Below, piece after piece: positions 25,174 through 34,445 of a stretch of DNA of 64,000 nucleotides. Below the pieces are notes generated by a model, which worked only from the letters and a program-made list of their open reading frames with translations, had not been told where the DNA came from and did not search any database. The DNA lies in contig NZ_RQRS01000025.1 in the NCBI RefSeq assembly GCF_004335085.1, positions 26,747 through 90,746 on the forward strand, in the 5' to 3' direction. Within the stretch, counting starts at the first letter, position 1. Every line of letters starts with the position of its first letter. The DNA comes from Pedobacter nototheniae (GTDB lineage: Bacteria > Bacteroidota > Bacteroidia > Sphingobacteriales > Sphingobacteriaceae). The position numbers and the translations under genes were made by a program.

Positions 25174-26641
25174 TCTCGTTATCAATAATCTTAGCCGATA
25201 GTAAAGCCAATGGGATTCCTCCACCTGGGTGCACGCTGCCGCCGCAGAAATAAAGATTTTTTATTTTTGAAATAAAATTAGGATGCCTTAAAAAAGCCGA
25301 AAATTGATTGTTAGAACTATTTCCATACAATGAACCTTGATAAGAGCCCGTTTTACTTTCTATGCTTCTGGGATCAAGAATTTCTTCGCAAACTATGTTT
25401 TGTTCAATATCTGCTTTTAAAATTCTATTGATCTTTTTTATGATATTTAATTTGGCTTCCTGAATCAGTACATCCCAATTCTGACCATTATTAGATGGTA
25501 CATTAATCATCACAAACCAGTTTTCACAATCTTTTGGTGCATCACCTTTAATATGTTTTGATGTGATGTTAATATAAATAGTGGGGTCATTACAAATAGT
25601 TTTGTCTCTCCATATGGCATTAAATTCATCCTGATAATTTGCTGAAAACAAAATGTTATGAAGCCCCAGGCTGTTATAATTGCCCTTTATACCCCAGTAA
25701 AAAATTAAGGCAGAACTACTGCGCTCCTGCTGTAAAAGTTTTTTTGGATGAGGTATTTCTTTAAGCAGATTTTTATAAGTAAACCAAATATCAAGATTAG
25801 AAACCACTACATCCGCTAGCAAAACCGAATTTCCTAACTTTATGCCCGTTACCTTTAAAGGTTGTTCATCCGAATAAAGAATTTCTTCAACCTTACAGTT
25901 ATAATGAAATTTTACACCCAAATCTTCTGCCAATTTTACCAGAGATGTAGTTATGCTATACATTCCCCTTTTTGGTAAAAATGCGCCAAAATGATATTCG
26001 AAATGAGGGATTATATTTAACGTAGCTGGAGCTTGATATGGATTTGAGCCATTATAAGTGGCGTATCTATTAAAAAGTTGTACTACTCTGTCGTCATTAA
26101 AGAAAACTTTATTTGCTTGGTTTTGCGTTCTAAAAGCATCAATTTTACTAAAACTTAATATAGATTTGATTGTGTCAAAATGCAAATAGCTTTTAATTTT
26201 ATGTAAACTCCTTTTCAGGAAAACCTTATGTGTAACGTTGTAAATGGTTTCACTTTTCTTTAAAAATTGAGCAATTTCCGCTGCGGTCGAATTTGTTTTT
26301 TCCTGTATCTCCTGTGCAAATAAGTTAAGGTCAGCGTAAGCCGTTAACTTCAAACCATCTTCGTAAAAATATCTGCAAATTTCATCCAGTTTCTCATACT
26401 CAAAATATTCAGCAGGATTCTTATTTGCTATTTTAAAAAGTTCATCCACATATTGGGGCATCGTAAAAAGACTAGGCCCGGCATCAAACCTAAAATCATT
26501 TAAATTTAGCTGGTTAAGTTTTCCCCCTGGATTATTGCTCGCTTCGTAAACATCAACAGAATAGCCTTTTGCAGCCATACGTATAGCAGAAGCAATGCCA
26601 GCAATACCTGCACCAATAATAATCGCTTTTGATTGAGACAT
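25160..26641 (-). CDS. crtD: CrtI/CrtD-family carotenoid desaturase, most like CrtD
   Basis: This FAD enzyme desaturates carotenoids. The 493-residue protein starts with the dinucleotide motif GAGIAGIASA (10-19) and FDAGPSLFTMPQ (about 53-64), and ends with the family signature YFCGGSVHPGGGIPLALLSAK. The C-terminal SVHPGGGIPL form is common to CrtI and CrtD. The GPSLFTMPQYVDELF segment is more like the CrtD enzymes that act at C-3',4' of 1'-hydroxy carotenoids. The nearby cruF and crtW genes support this reading. CrtB, CrtI and CrtY are not in the window. The desaturase family is sure; CrtD rather than CrtI is inference. Confidence 0.75.
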   Translation of the reverse strand: MSQSKAIIIGAGIAGIASAIRMAAKGYSVDVYEASNNPGGKLNQLNLNDFRFDAGPSLFTMPQYVDELFKIANKNPAEYFEYEKLDEICRYFYEDGLKLTAYADLNLFAQEIQEKTNSTAAEIAQFLKKSETIYNVTHKVFLKRSLHKIKSYLHFDTIKSILSFSKIDAFRTQNQANKVFFNDDRVVQLFNRYATYNGSNPYQAPATLNIIPHFEYHFGAFLPKRGMYSITTSLVKLAEDLGVKFHYNCKVEEILYSDEQPLKVTGIKLGNSVLLADVVVSNLDIWFTYKNLLKEIPHPKKLLQQERSSSALIFYWGIKGNYNSLGLHNILFSANYQDEFNAIWRDKTICNDPTIYINITSKHIKGDAPKDCENWFVMINVPSNNGQNWDVLIQEAKLNIIKKINRILKADIEQNIVCEEILDPRSIESKTGSYQGSLYGNSSNNQFSAFLRHPNFISKIKNLYFCGGSVHPGGGIPLALLSAKIIDNEIKAF

Positions 26642-26740
26642 TTAACTAAGGTAGATTAGCAGATTTAAAGTAATAGTTAGCCGTTTTTAAATAAGTTTGC
26701 CACGTAATAGACAGACAAAGAATTATCGCAATTAATTTGT

Positions 26741-28444
26741 TTACTTCAATGCTTCTAAATAAATATTAGTTTGCTTCTCAACTTCGTTAACGGCAAATTT
26801 TATTGCAGAACCTACTCTGGTTGTTTCGGCTTTAACAGGCATTTTATTAATTGTTGCCAATGCATTTACATACCATTTGCTCCAAACTTCGATAATATGC
26901 CTTTCTTCTGCTGCGGATTTACCTTCAGAAATTGCTTTTTTACTCAGTTCAAACTCGGTTTTTAAACGAACTAAAGCGTCGTTTTTAACTTGTGTTACTG
27001 TTGCGCTTGCAGTATTTTCATCTGCATTAACTAAGGTATAGGCCGCTGTTAAACCACTTATGCCAACATTTTTCATTTCAATAGGCGATACTTTATCAAT
27101 GCGGTCGTTATCGGTATGGTAAAAAACATCAGTAAAATGCCACATCAATAAACCAGGTATTTTATTTTGAAGAAAAGGAGTATGGTCGCTTCCACCCTCA
27201 AAAGGATTATAGTTTACTGTCCAGTTGGCAAATTTGCCTTGTGCTTTACATATATCGAAAATAAAATCATTAAAGTAATGAGGGAAAAGATCTTTTTCCT
27301 TAACATCTCCAGCACCCCATTCTGTATGTTTATCCGTTCCACGAGTCCATATTGCTGAAGGATCAGGCATCTTTTCTATGAGAAATGAACCTCCTGTTTT
27401 TTTAGTGTCCTCTCCAACCATGTCAAGGCTCATACCCCATAAAATTCCTTTTGCCCTAACGGTGTCGTCGGTAATATAGCGTCTGGTAGAAACAATTTCA
27501 TCGCCCCATAAAAATGTTAGTGTACGTAAAGGTTTTATCTTTTTCGCCTGATATAATTCAGCAGTTAAACGAGCCATTTCCGCTAAAGTACCAACTCCGC
27601 TTGCGTTATCATTAGCACCAGGCTCTTGTACGTGTGCACTAAATACAAAACGTTCATCCTGTTTTACACTTCCTTTTACGTTGGCAACTATTGTTAACTC
27701 TTCCGAAGGATAAATTTTAGTTTCAATATTTACCTTAAGTTTAACAGTACCTTTTTCACAAGCTGATTTTAACTTTTCCTTTGCGGCGTATGATAAAAGT
27801 AGCGTCCAAACTTCGCTATTAGCTTTCATACTGCTAAACTGTATGGATGTTTGATGAATTTCTGGTTGTGTATATTTCGGCATAGAATAGCCCAAAACAC
27901 CAATAGCTCCGGCTTTTGCTGCAATAGAAAGTAATCTGCCAGGATGTGATTCAGAAAAAATGATTTTTCCTTTTAAGTCCATTTTCTCAATTTCTGAAGG
28001 CACTATTTTGGAAATGAAAACAACTTCTCCAATAGCACCGCCAGCAGGAGTAGAGCCACAATTGATCGGAATCATATTGCGATTTGTTTTATAAGAAATT
28101 AAAGGGGTAGATTCTCCAATTATTTCAATGTTTGCATCAACGGGCTCCCAAGTGTTGTTTTTCATTGCCCGTTTCTCAATTCTATATGTTAACGGAGCTT
28201 CAAACTCATTTTGTTTTTGCTCTACAAAGCCTGCTTTTTTTAAAATGCTTTCTACTTGTTTAATACTTGCATTAAACCCTGTATTGCCTGGTACCCTGAA
28301 ATATTTTTCTACAAAAGCCGTTGTTTCAAAGGCGTTCTTTTCATTAAAACCCGCTCGGGTTAATTTAAAATATGGGTCTGCCGGACTTTGGGCGTACGTT
28401 GCTATTCCCGCAAAAAGCAGTGCTAAAAGTATCTTTGTTTTCAT
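26741..28444 (-). CDS. Secreted M28-family metallopeptidase
   Basis: The 567-residue protein has a signal peptide (ILLALLFAGIATYAQ) and a PA-like insert (about 140-215). The M28 catalytic part is dizinc: HVQEPGANDNASGVGTLAEMARL carries His and Asp ligands, FLWGDEIVSTRRYI holds the Glu region, DMVGED follows, and EGGSDHTPFL carries a late Asp-His. Relatives are aminopeptidases or carboxypeptidases acting in the periplasm. A near-match -7 box (TATCTTTC on its strand) lies about 20 nt before the start. It is transcribed in the same direction as crtD but with a 99-bp gap. Confidence 0.9.
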   Translation of the reverse strand: MKTKILLALLFAGIATYAQSPADPYFKLTRAGFNEKNAFETTAFVEKYFRVPGNTGFNASIKQVESILKKAGFVEQKQNEFEAPLTYRIEKRAMKNNTWEPVDANIEIIGESTPLISYKTNRNMIPINCGSTPAGGAIGEVVFISKIVPSEIEKMDLKGKIIFSESHPGRLLSIAAKAGAIGVLGYSMPKYTQPEIHQTSIQFSSMKANSEVWTLLLSYAAKEKLKSACEKGTVKLKVNIETKIYPSEELTIVANVKGSVKQDERFVFSAHVQEPGANDNASGVGTLAEMARLTAELYQAKKIKPLRTLTFLWGDEIVSTRRYITDDTVRAKGILWGMSLDMVGEDTKKTGGSFLIEKMPDPSAIWTRGTDKHTEWGAGDVKEKDLFPHYFNDFIFDICKAQGKFANWTVNYNPFEGGSDHTPFLQNKIPGLLMWHFTDVFYHTDNDRIDKVSPIEMKNVGISGLTAAYTLVNADENTASATVTQVKNDALVRLKTEFELSKKAISEGKSAAEERHIIEVWSKWYVNALATINKMPVKAETTRVGSAIKFAVNEVEKQTNIYLEALK

Positions 28445-28499
28445 ATTAAAACTAAAGCCGAAAGATACTAAGAAAAATTATAGCAATTAATCCTGAGGA

Positions 28500-28958
28500 C
28501 TAATCGTAACGTTTTCCGGTTTTATTTTTTAAACCTTCATCTACTGAAAGTGGTCCGGAGCCAACTACCCAAAACAATATTAACATAAATAATACCAATA
28601 TGGATAACCATAACTCTGAATTGAGCATGGAAAAACCATGGGTAAGGTTAACAAAAAAGACAGCAAACAGTAAAATTGGAATTTGAATTACTACAGCAAA
28701 ACGCGTAACTAAGCCTAAGGTAATTAAAATACCTCCAACCAAGTGTGCAAACGCTATAATGTGAATGGCAACACTAATTAACATGCTAGAAAAACCAAAT
28801 ACATTGTTTTGGGTAATTAGATTTTGCAAAGTAGAGGTATCACTAATAAATGAAACACCTTTGCCAAAGATAACCAGACCGAGAATGATTCTTAAAAAAT
28901 CAAGCCATTTTGATTGATGAACATCGCCCCAATGTTCAATTTTACGGATAACGTTCAT
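28500..28958 (-). CDS. DoxX-family membrane protein with strong Shine-Dalgarno
   Basis: The 152-residue protein has four membrane helices. LDFLRIILGLVIFGKGVSFI opens the first, HIIAFAHLVGGILITLGLVTRFAVVIQIPILL follows, and the last part ends before a basic tail, as in DoxX. The role of the family is unclear (redox or thiosulfate-quinone links in some archaea). Unusually for this phylum, a full AGGAGG lies 6 nt before the ATG (complement of 28965-28970). It is divergent from the 36-codon gene at 29172, which has a similar leader. Confidence 0.85.
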   Translation of the reverse strand: MNVIRKIEHWGDVHQSKWLDFLRIILGLVIFGKGVSFISDTSTLQNLITQNNVFGFSSMLISVAIHIIAFAHLVGGILITLGLVTRFAVVIQIPILLFAVFFVNLTHGFSMLNSELWLSILVLFMLILFWVVGSGPLSVDEGLKNKTGKRYD

Positions 28959-29171
28959 GATGAACCTCCTTTTTATGTGAAATGATACATTAAGTTACAA
29001 AATAATATTAAGGAATCAAATAACTGTTTGATAATCTGTAGTGTTATATTTTTTTTGATTTCTTAACGATGAAATAGAATCCTAACGTAAAATTAACTAA
29101 AAATTAATTTGTACCGTTTCGGTTTTTGGTCTGAATTTTGTATAATTGTGCAAATAGGGAGGTTTTTTATC

Positions 29172-29282
29172 ATGAGCAAAGAAGTTTTAGAGTTTTCAGT
29201 ACAGATCGATGAGAAATTTGACCTAAATTTTAATTGGTTAGGCGGCTTTTGGGGTGCAGCATTAAAATTTATTGGTCAATAA
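29172..29282 (+). CDS. Candidate 36-residue small protein
   Basis: A 36-codon frame lies alone in a 459-bp gap. Its ATG at 29172 follows a strong Shine-Dalgarno-like AGGGAGG (29156-29162) with 9-nt spacing, rare in Bacteroidota. A near-consensus -7 box (TATAATTG, 29141-29148) is 31 nt upstream. The peptide has an acidic, polar first half (SKEVLEFSVQIDEKFDLN) and a hydrophobic amphipathic end (FNWLGGFWGAALKFIGQ), which would bind or insert into membranes. A perfect 20-bp palindrome follows 22 bp after the stop. No family is recognised. Candidates include a regulatory membrane peptide or a secreted peptide; neither is shown. Confidence 0.5.
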   Translation: MSKEVLEFSVQIDEKFDLNFNWLGGFWGAALKFIGQ

Positions 29283-29303
29283 TCATTCATTTTATTAGAA
29301 ATA

Positions 29304-29323
29304 ACAAGTAAAATTTTACTTGT
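29304..29323. promoter_or_regulatory. Perfect 20-bp palindrome after the 36-codon gene
   Basis: ACAAGTAAAATTTTACTTGT is self-complementary over its full length. It is not followed by a T-run, so it could be an operator for a dimeric regulator as well as an RNA hairpin for the small gene. Confidence 0.5.
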
Positions 29324-29402
29324 GTGGTAGGTTATTGCTATTATTTTAAGTTTAAAATAAGATCGTTATATCATCAGCCCTTAACCTTTAAGGCCTTTTC
29401 CT

Positions 29403-29410
29403 TATATTTG
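29403..29410 (+). promoter_or_regulatory. -7 element (TAnnTTTG) for the RlmD-type methyltransferase gene
   Basis: TATATTTG is an exact match, with TTA at 29381-29383 exactly 19 nt upstream in the -33 position. It ends only 7 nt before the ATG at 29418, so the message would be nearly leaderless. Confidence 0.65.
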
Positions 29411-29417
29411 CGGTATA

Positions 29418-30827
29418 ATGAGCAGAAGAAAACCCGGTACGGTAACTATAATTCCTAGTGTACACATTATTGATATTGCAGAAGAAGGAAAAGGTGTAGG
29501 CAAGGCAGACGAATTAGTTATTTTTGTTGATAAAGCCGTTCCCGGCGATATTGTTGATGTAAGATTAACTAAAAAGAAAAAAAACTTTGCGGAAGCAGTA
29601 ATTGAACAACTGCATGAAAAATCTGCATTAAGAACAGATCCTTTTTGCCCTCATTTCGGAACCTGTGGTGGTTGCAAATGGCAACATATGGGCTACGATT
29701 CTCAATTAAAATTTAAGCAAAAAAATGTTGAGGCTGCTTTACAACGTCTTGGCAAAATCGATACTTCTTCGGCCGAACCCATTTTAGGTTCTGTTAAAAA
29801 CAGGTATTACCGTAATAAATTAGAATTTACTTTTTCTAACAAACGCTGGTTAGAAAAAACAGATATCGAACGTGAAGAGGATTTTGATATGAATGCCCTT
29901 GGTTTTCATGTGCCTTTACGCTTTGATAAAATTTTAGATATAGAACATTGCTATCTGCAAGATGAACCTTCGAATCAAATTCGTAATGCAGTTCGTAAAT
30001 ATGCAACAGAAAATCAATTGTCGTTTTACGATTTGCGTAATCACGAGGGCGTTTTACGTAATCTGATTATTCGTACTTCAACAACTGGAGAAGTGATGGT
30101 GGCAGTTATATTCGCTTACCCTGAGCAGGAGCAAGTTGATGGTTTAATGAACTTTTTAAAGTCAGAATTTCCTCAAATTACTTCACTACTTTATATTATC
30201 AATCAGAAGAAGAATGATACCATTTTTGATCAGGAAGTAATTACCTTCTCTGGCAGAGATCATATTTTTGAAGAAATGGATGGCATCCGATTTAAAATTG
30301 GAGTAAAATCTTTTTATCAAACAAACTCTGATCAAGCGTTTGAGTTGTATAAAATAACTAGAGAATTTGCCGATTTTAAAGGTGATGAACTGGTTTACGA
30401 TTTATACACTGGCGCTGGAACAATTGCAAACTTTGTAGCCAAAAATGTAAAACAGGTTGTTGGTGTAGAGTATGTACCTACGGCTATTGAAGATGCTAAA
30501 TTTAATTCTGCCTTAAACGGAATTGAAAATACCATTTTTTATGCAGGCGATATGAAGGATATTTTGACAGCCCAATTTATTGTAGATCATGGTAAGCCTG
30601 ATGTGGTAATTACCGACCCGCCGAGAGCTGGTATGCATGCTGATGTTGTGCAAAGATTACTAGAAATGGAAGCCGAAAAAATTGTTTATGTGAGTTGTAA
30701 TGCAGCTACACAAGCACGCGATCTGGAATTGCTAAGTTTAAAGTATAATGTTGAACGCATTAAACCAGTAGATATGTTTCCGCATACGCAACATGTGGAA
30801 AATGTAGTGCTATTAAGATTGAAATAA
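29418..30827 (+). CDS. rlmD: RlmD/RumA-type 23S rRNA (uracil-C5)-methyltransferase
   Basis: This SAM-dependent enzyme methylates uracil C5 in 23S rRNA (U1939 type). The 469-residue protein has an N-terminal TRAM domain (about 10-65). An Fe-S site follows at C77, C83 and C86 (FCPHFGTCGGCKW), with a fourth Cys in DIEHCYL. The SAM site is DLYTGAGTIANFV, then TDPPRAGMH, and the catalytic Cys is in VYVSCNAATQARDL. The exact uracil (U1939 or U747) is not settled by sequence, since Bacteroidota enzymes can differ in target. It has an almost leaderless promoter. Confidence 0.88.
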   Translation: MSRRKPGTVTIIPSVHIIDIAEEGKGVGKADELVIFVDKAVPGDIVDVRLTKKKKNFAEAVIEQLHEKSALRTDPFCPHFGTCGGCKWQHMGYDSQLKFKQKNVEAALQRLGKIDTSSAEPILGSVKNRYYRNKLEFTFSNKRWLEKTDIEREEDFDMNALGFHVPLRFDKILDIEHCYLQDEPSNQIRNAVRKYATENQLSFYDLRNHEGVLRNLIIRTSTTGEVMVAVIFAYPEQEQVDGLMNFLKSEFPQITSLLYIINQKKNDTIFDQEVITFSGRDHIFEEMDGIRFKIGVKSFYQTNSDQAFELYKITREFADFKGDELVYDLYTGAGTIANFVAKNVKQVVGVEYVPTAIEDAKFNSALNGIENTIFYAGDMKDILTAQFIVDHGKPDVVITDPPRAGMHADVVQRLLEMEAEKIVYVSCNAATQARDLELLSLKYNVERIKPVDMFPHTQHVENVVLLRLK

Positions 30828-30922
30828 AAAATAAATTGAGAGAAGAGTTGAATTTAAGATTGAGTGACTTGTTATTATACATTTAACAAAGCATTCATTC
30901 AAACTTCAATAATTAGCTAAGT

Positions 30923-31330
30923 ATGGATAGAGAAGAATTATTAGGCGCAACGCCAGAAGATAGTGGGACAGAGAAACAGCAAAGTCCGTTATTGAGCTTA
31001 GAAAAGGATTTAGAATTTTATTCTGAATCTATAAAAGAGGTTGCTATAGAAATTATGGTCGAAGGGATATCCGCTCACCCAATTTTTATTGCACATCAGC
31101 ACCAGGTTAATATTGGTGAAATTATTTTAAATAAAGAAGAATTAAATACCGATTGGACAATTCAGGCGTCTACTTTGGAAGAGTTTGTAGAAAAAGGAAT
31201 TATTAATAAAGAGCGTAAAGAGTCGTTTTTAAAAACATATAAAAAACCAGAAAACTTTATGTGCTTATTTGTTGTGGTACCAGAAGGCGCAAACTTTGTT
31301 TATTATCCTTACAAAAAGAGTAGAGGATAA
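30923..31330 (+). CDS. Conserved-looking cytoplasmic protein of unknown function
   Basis: The 135-residue acidic protein has a polar N-terminus. A compact alpha/beta part follows (VAIEIMVEGISAHPIFIAHQHQ, NKEELNTDWTIQASTLEEFVEKGII), ending with FMCLFVVVPEGANFVYYPYKK. There is no signal peptide or membrane helix. I do not recognise a family. It stands alone between the methyltransferase and the convergent head-GIN gene. Confidence 0.65.
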   Translation: MDREELLGATPEDSGTEKQQSPLLSLEKDLEFYSESIKEVAIEIMVEGISAHPIFIAHQHQVNIGEIILNKEELNTDWTIQASTLEEFVEKGIINKERKESFLKTYKKPENFMCLFVVVPEGANFVYYPYKKSRG

Positions 31331-31383
31331 TTTTATTTAGGTTGTAGGAAATTTATTTCTCGATTAATGAATTCTATAAAAAT

Positions 31384-31415
31384 AGAAACGCTGCGTTGCA
31401 TCCACAAACGCAGCG
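31384..31415 (-). terminator. Terminator of the head-GIN gene
   Basis: CGCTGCGTT (31389-31397) pairs with AACGCAGCG (31407-31415), a 9-bp GC-rich stem. On the minus strand it runs into TTTCTATTTTT, so it fits the end of the minus-strand gene; the + side is not T-rich. Confidence 0.75.
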
Positions 31416-31439
31416 GAATCATTAACTAAACCTATTTTA

Positions 31440-32147
31440 TTAATTTACTCTTTTAACTTCACCACTTTTAGATGATGATGTTTTTTTAAGAGATGCATTT
31501 CCTTTAAAATGAACATCGGCACCGCCACTTGCTCCAGCTTCTAAGCCTTTATTTACTGAAATATTAACATCAGAACCGCCAGAGGCCGTTACTTTTGCAT
31601 ATTCAGCAACAAACTCATAAGCATCAATATCGCTACCGCCACTGGCTTGTACGCTTAAGTTTTCTGCCTTACCTTTTAAATCCACATCGCTACCGCCACT
31701 GCTTTGAAGGGTTAAATCATTACAAACCAAGCTTAATTTAAGGTCTGCACCTCCTGATGATCTGATTGATAATTTATCTGCTTTCATGGTTCCTTCTGTA
31801 AATACATCCGATCCACCTGAAGCTGTAAGCGCATTTAACGTTTTATAATTAAGGTAAGCTTTAATTATTTGCTTTTTAAACATGCCTCCCCAGCTTATTC
31901 CATCCTTCATTTTTATGGTTAAATTGCCGCCATTTTGCTCTACAACAATGTTTTTTAGTACCTCCGCATCTCCTTTAATGTTTAAGCTTTCTGACCCATT
32001 TTGTGTTAAATAAAGATCAATGCCGCTACTTATTGTAACGCTGTTGAAGCCCTTTACAGCTACATTTTTATTGTCTTGTGCCATAGCAAAGTGACTGCTA
32101 ATGGTTATTAAAAACAAAAAGGCTGATGATTTAATCATTTTTTTCAT
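31440..32147 (-). CDS. Head-GIN domain (DUF2807) secreted protein
   Basis: The 235-residue protein has a signal peptide (SAFLFLITISSHFAMAQ) and a DUF2807 beta-solenoid. Six near-repeats of the type SGG-S/A-D (ASGGSDVFTEG, SSGGADLKLS, SSGGSDVDLKG, ASGGSDIDAYEF, ASGGSDVNISV, ASGGADVHFKG) occupy about residues 105-215, each one turn of a likely parallel helix. These proteins are exported or surface-attached in Bacteroidota and are sometimes called putative adhesins; the function is not established. The end is Lys/Ser-rich. It has its own terminator. Confidence 0.88.
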   Translation of the reverse strand: MKKMIKSSAFLFLITISSHFAMAQDNKNVAVKGFNSVTISSGIDLYLTQNGSESLNIKGDAEVLKNIVVEQNGGNLTIKMKDGISWGGMFKKQIIKAYLNYKTLNALTASGGSDVFTEGTMKADKLSIRSSGGADLKLSLVCNDLTLQSSGGSDVDLKGKAENLSVQASGGSDIDAYEFVAEYAKVTASGGSDVNISVNKGLEAGASGGADVHFKGNASLKKTSSSKSGEVKRVN

Positions 32148-32310
32148 GAGGATGTATTTAGTGTTTATGGTTTTTCTTCCTTTATTTGGTTAAGGTTTAT
32201 TGATTAGACGTAAATAGGTGCAAAACGTTGCAAACATTTTAAATTATTTTTGAAATAGTTTGGCATTCAGCCTTAAAATCGTTCTTTTTGTATTCAATCC
32301 ACTTAATAAA

Positions 32311-32820
32311 ATGGCTACATCACAATTACTCATTCTTAACAAAAAACAAATTCAGCAAAAAATTAACCGTATTGCTTATCAAATTCTGGAAGATAACCTG
32401 AACGAAAAGGAAATTGTATTGGCTGGTATTTGGGATAGAGGCTATAAGTTGGCTTTAAGACTTGAAAAAGTGCTTAAAAAAATTGCTGGTTTTAAAATTG
32501 TGTTATTGAGGATTGATTTAGAACGCGATAGTAGTAAACTGATTGCTAAAACCGATTTGGATGAAAGTCACTGGAAAAATAAAGTGATTATTTTGGTTGA
32601 TGATGTATTAAATAGCGGCAAAACGCTGGCTTATGGTTTAGGTGTTTTCTTAAATACACCACACAAAAAAATCCGTACGGTAGTTTTGGTAGATAGAAGT
32701 CATAAAATTTTCCCTATTGCAACAGATTTTGTTGGTTTAGAATTGGCCACAGTTTTAAAAGAACACGTAGATGTAGTAATGGATGTAGAAGGTGAAGAAG
32801 ATCGCGTTTATTTAAGTTAA
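32311..32820 (+). CDS. PyrR-like phosphoribosyltransferase-domain protein
   Basis: The 169-residue type I phosphoribosyltransferase has the PRPP loop KVIILVDDVLNSGKTLAYG (91-109). A GIWDRGYKLA segment (39-48) sits where PyrR and HPRT bind the pyrophosphate. Relatives include PyrR and hypoxanthine or uracil phosphoribosyltransferases; the base preference is unknown. It is not next to pyr genes. The frame runs further upstream, but the ATG at 32311 starts the conserved part and is preferred. It is convergent with the metallopeptidase-like gene. Confidence 0.82.
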   Translation: MATSQLLILNKKQIQQKINRIAYQILEDNLNEKEIVLAGIWDRGYKLALRLEKVLKKIAGFKIVLLRIDLERDSSKLIAKTDLDESHWKNKVIILVDDVLNSGKTLAYGLGVFLNTPHKKIRTVVLVDRSHKIFPIATDFVGLELATVLKEHVDVVMDVEGEEDRVYLS

Positions 32821-32831
32821 ACTCATATTTT

Positions 32832-33587
32832 CTAGCGTAAATATTTAAATAAAATAATCAATAAGATTGTTAAAACTATTAAGAGCTTCGATATTTTATT
32901 GATCTTAATTTGAGGAGAATTAATCTTAAGTTTCTTGTATGCCTTGAATGTGATGAGGTAGCTTAAAGGCATTAAAGTTGTAGGCAGAATGATAATCCAG
33001 TTTGCAATGGGCAAACTTAAGAGTGTCATAGTTAATACTGATGCAAAAATTGGATAAATAAAAAGCTGCAGGCCATTCTCTTTCAGGTTAAATTGATCTT
33101 CGTTTTTATAGAATCTAAACTCTACTGAAAATTTCGCAAATAACCATTTGATTAGAACATAAAAGATAATGGCAATAACGATAGAGGCGTAAGTCGGAAT
33201 TCCTAAATACTCAAAAACTTTTCCTGTATCACCATTTTTCACAAATGGAGCGATTAGAATGTAACCAAAAAAAATGATTAAATTTTCTGCGCCTAACCAT
33301 AATGTAAATAATTTTAATAGAGAAGCTCTTATAAAATTTGTTGAAATATAGGTTAATAACAAACCAAAAATTAATGAAAAAAAAGGGCCTGCAGAAGCAA
33401 TAATAACTATTTTCGATTCATTTGTTGTGCGCCCAAGTTTTACATAATTACTGTGCAGTTCTGGGTTTAAATTAAAATAACCTGCCGTTATAAAGTGAGC
33501 AGATTCATGTAGGATTAATCCAATTATAGTAACACAAATTGCAATTAAAATGGAATTTATTGCGAGCGCATTGTTCTTTATAATCAT
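32832..33587 (-). CDS. Multi-pass membrane metallopeptidase-like protein (M50-type character)
   Basis: The 251-residue protein has about seven membrane helices. HESAH (27-31) lies inside a helix, SAGPFFSL near residue 65, and an acidic NGDTGKVFEYLGIP segment at 118-131 is where M50 proteins carry the third metal ligand (Asp120). This matches the layout of site-2-protease-like enzymes without PDZ domain. It follows the AraC regulator gene by 31 bp on the same strand, so the two probably form an operon in which it may act as sensor, effector or target. Enzyme activity is inference. Confidence 0.65.
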   Translation of the reverse strand: MIIKNNALAINSILIAICVTIIGLILHESAHFITAGYFNLNPELHSNYVKLGRTTNESKIVIIASAGPFFSLIFGLLLTYISTNFIRASLLKLFTLWLGAENLIIFFGYILIAPFVKNGDTGKVFEYLGIPTYASIVIAIIFYVLIKWLFAKFSVEFRFYKNEDQFNLKENGLQLFIYPIFASVLTMTLLSLPIANWIIILPTTLMPLSYLITFKAYKKLKINSPQIKINKISKLLIVLTILLIILFKYLR

Positions 33588-33618
33588 AATACTTAAAATT
33601 CAACTTTATAAGTCAAAA

Positions 33619-34365
33619 CTATCCGAATTTTAAGAAAGATAATTGTATAAATCGGTCGTTTTTATTTTTAGATAATTGCCTCGGCGTAAAGCCAGTATAT
33701 TTTTTTATTTCCCTAATAAAATGAGGCTGATCAAAATAACCAGCTTTTAAGCCTTTATTATCTTTCGCGATTTCTTCATAAATAGAATTAAAACGGATGA
33801 TGTCTAAATAAGTTTTTAATGAAAAACCATACTGTTTTTTAAAGTATCTATTGATCTGCCTGCTCCCCCAAAAAGTTTTTTCGGAAACGTATTTAACTGT
33901 GAAGTTATTTTTTTTAAAAACCAAATCGAAAAGATTTCTTTTTCTTTCATCAATATTTTTAGCATTAGAAATGATGAACTTGATATGATTTGAAATGTAG
34001 CGAATAAATTCATCAAACTTATTTGAATTTAAATTGTCCAAATTCCAGAAATTTAATGGAAGTGTAGTGGATGAATTTATTAATGATCTAAAATTCATTT
34101 TAAATAAGTATTCAGCTGCTAATGGTTTAAATCGAACACAAAGTAATTTAGTATCCTTTATTGTTTTTACATCAATTGGAACGGTCCATATGCCTGTAAT
34201 TTTTATTCTATCGATTTTATTTTCTCTAAATTCAATGATTAAGTCGAAGTAGCCATTTGGGAGTATTGTGTAATCAGAATCGTCTTCCAGCGAATCAGAT
34301 TTCCAAAAGCATCTAATAAAGTCTGATACTTGATTGTCGGGTAGAATCTCTTTATAATTTATCAA
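33619..34365 (-). CDS. AraC-family transcriptional regulator
   Basis: The 248-residue protein has an N-terminal ligand domain of the type common in Bacteroidota (FWKSDSLEDDSDYTILPNGYFDLIIEF, near 21-47). Its C-terminal AraC helix-turn-helix pair (about 150-235) carries SRQINRYFKKQYGFSLKTYL and FDQPHFIREIKKYTGFTPRQL. It is transcribed divergently from the carotenoid cluster and upstream of the M50-like gene, so it might control either or both. Ligand unknown. Confidence 0.88.
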   Translation of the reverse strand: MINYKEILPDNQVSDFIRCFWKSDSLEDDSDYTILPNGYFDLIIEFRENKIDRIKITGIWTVPIDVKTIKDTKLLCVRFKPLAAEYLFKMNFRSLINSSTTLPLNFWNLDNLNSNKFDEFIRYISNHIKFIISNAKNIDERKRNLFDLVFKKNNFTVKYVSEKTFWGSRQINRYFKKQYGFSLKTYLDIIRFNSIYEEIAKDNKGLKAGYFDQPHFIREIKKYTGFTPRQLSKNKNDRFIQLSFLKFG

Positions 34366-34445
34366 TAGATTTTAACTTTTGTCTTGTAAGCACGTAATTT
34401 AAAGGGAAATTTGCATTTCAGGCTATTTTTTTGCAATTTCCCTGC

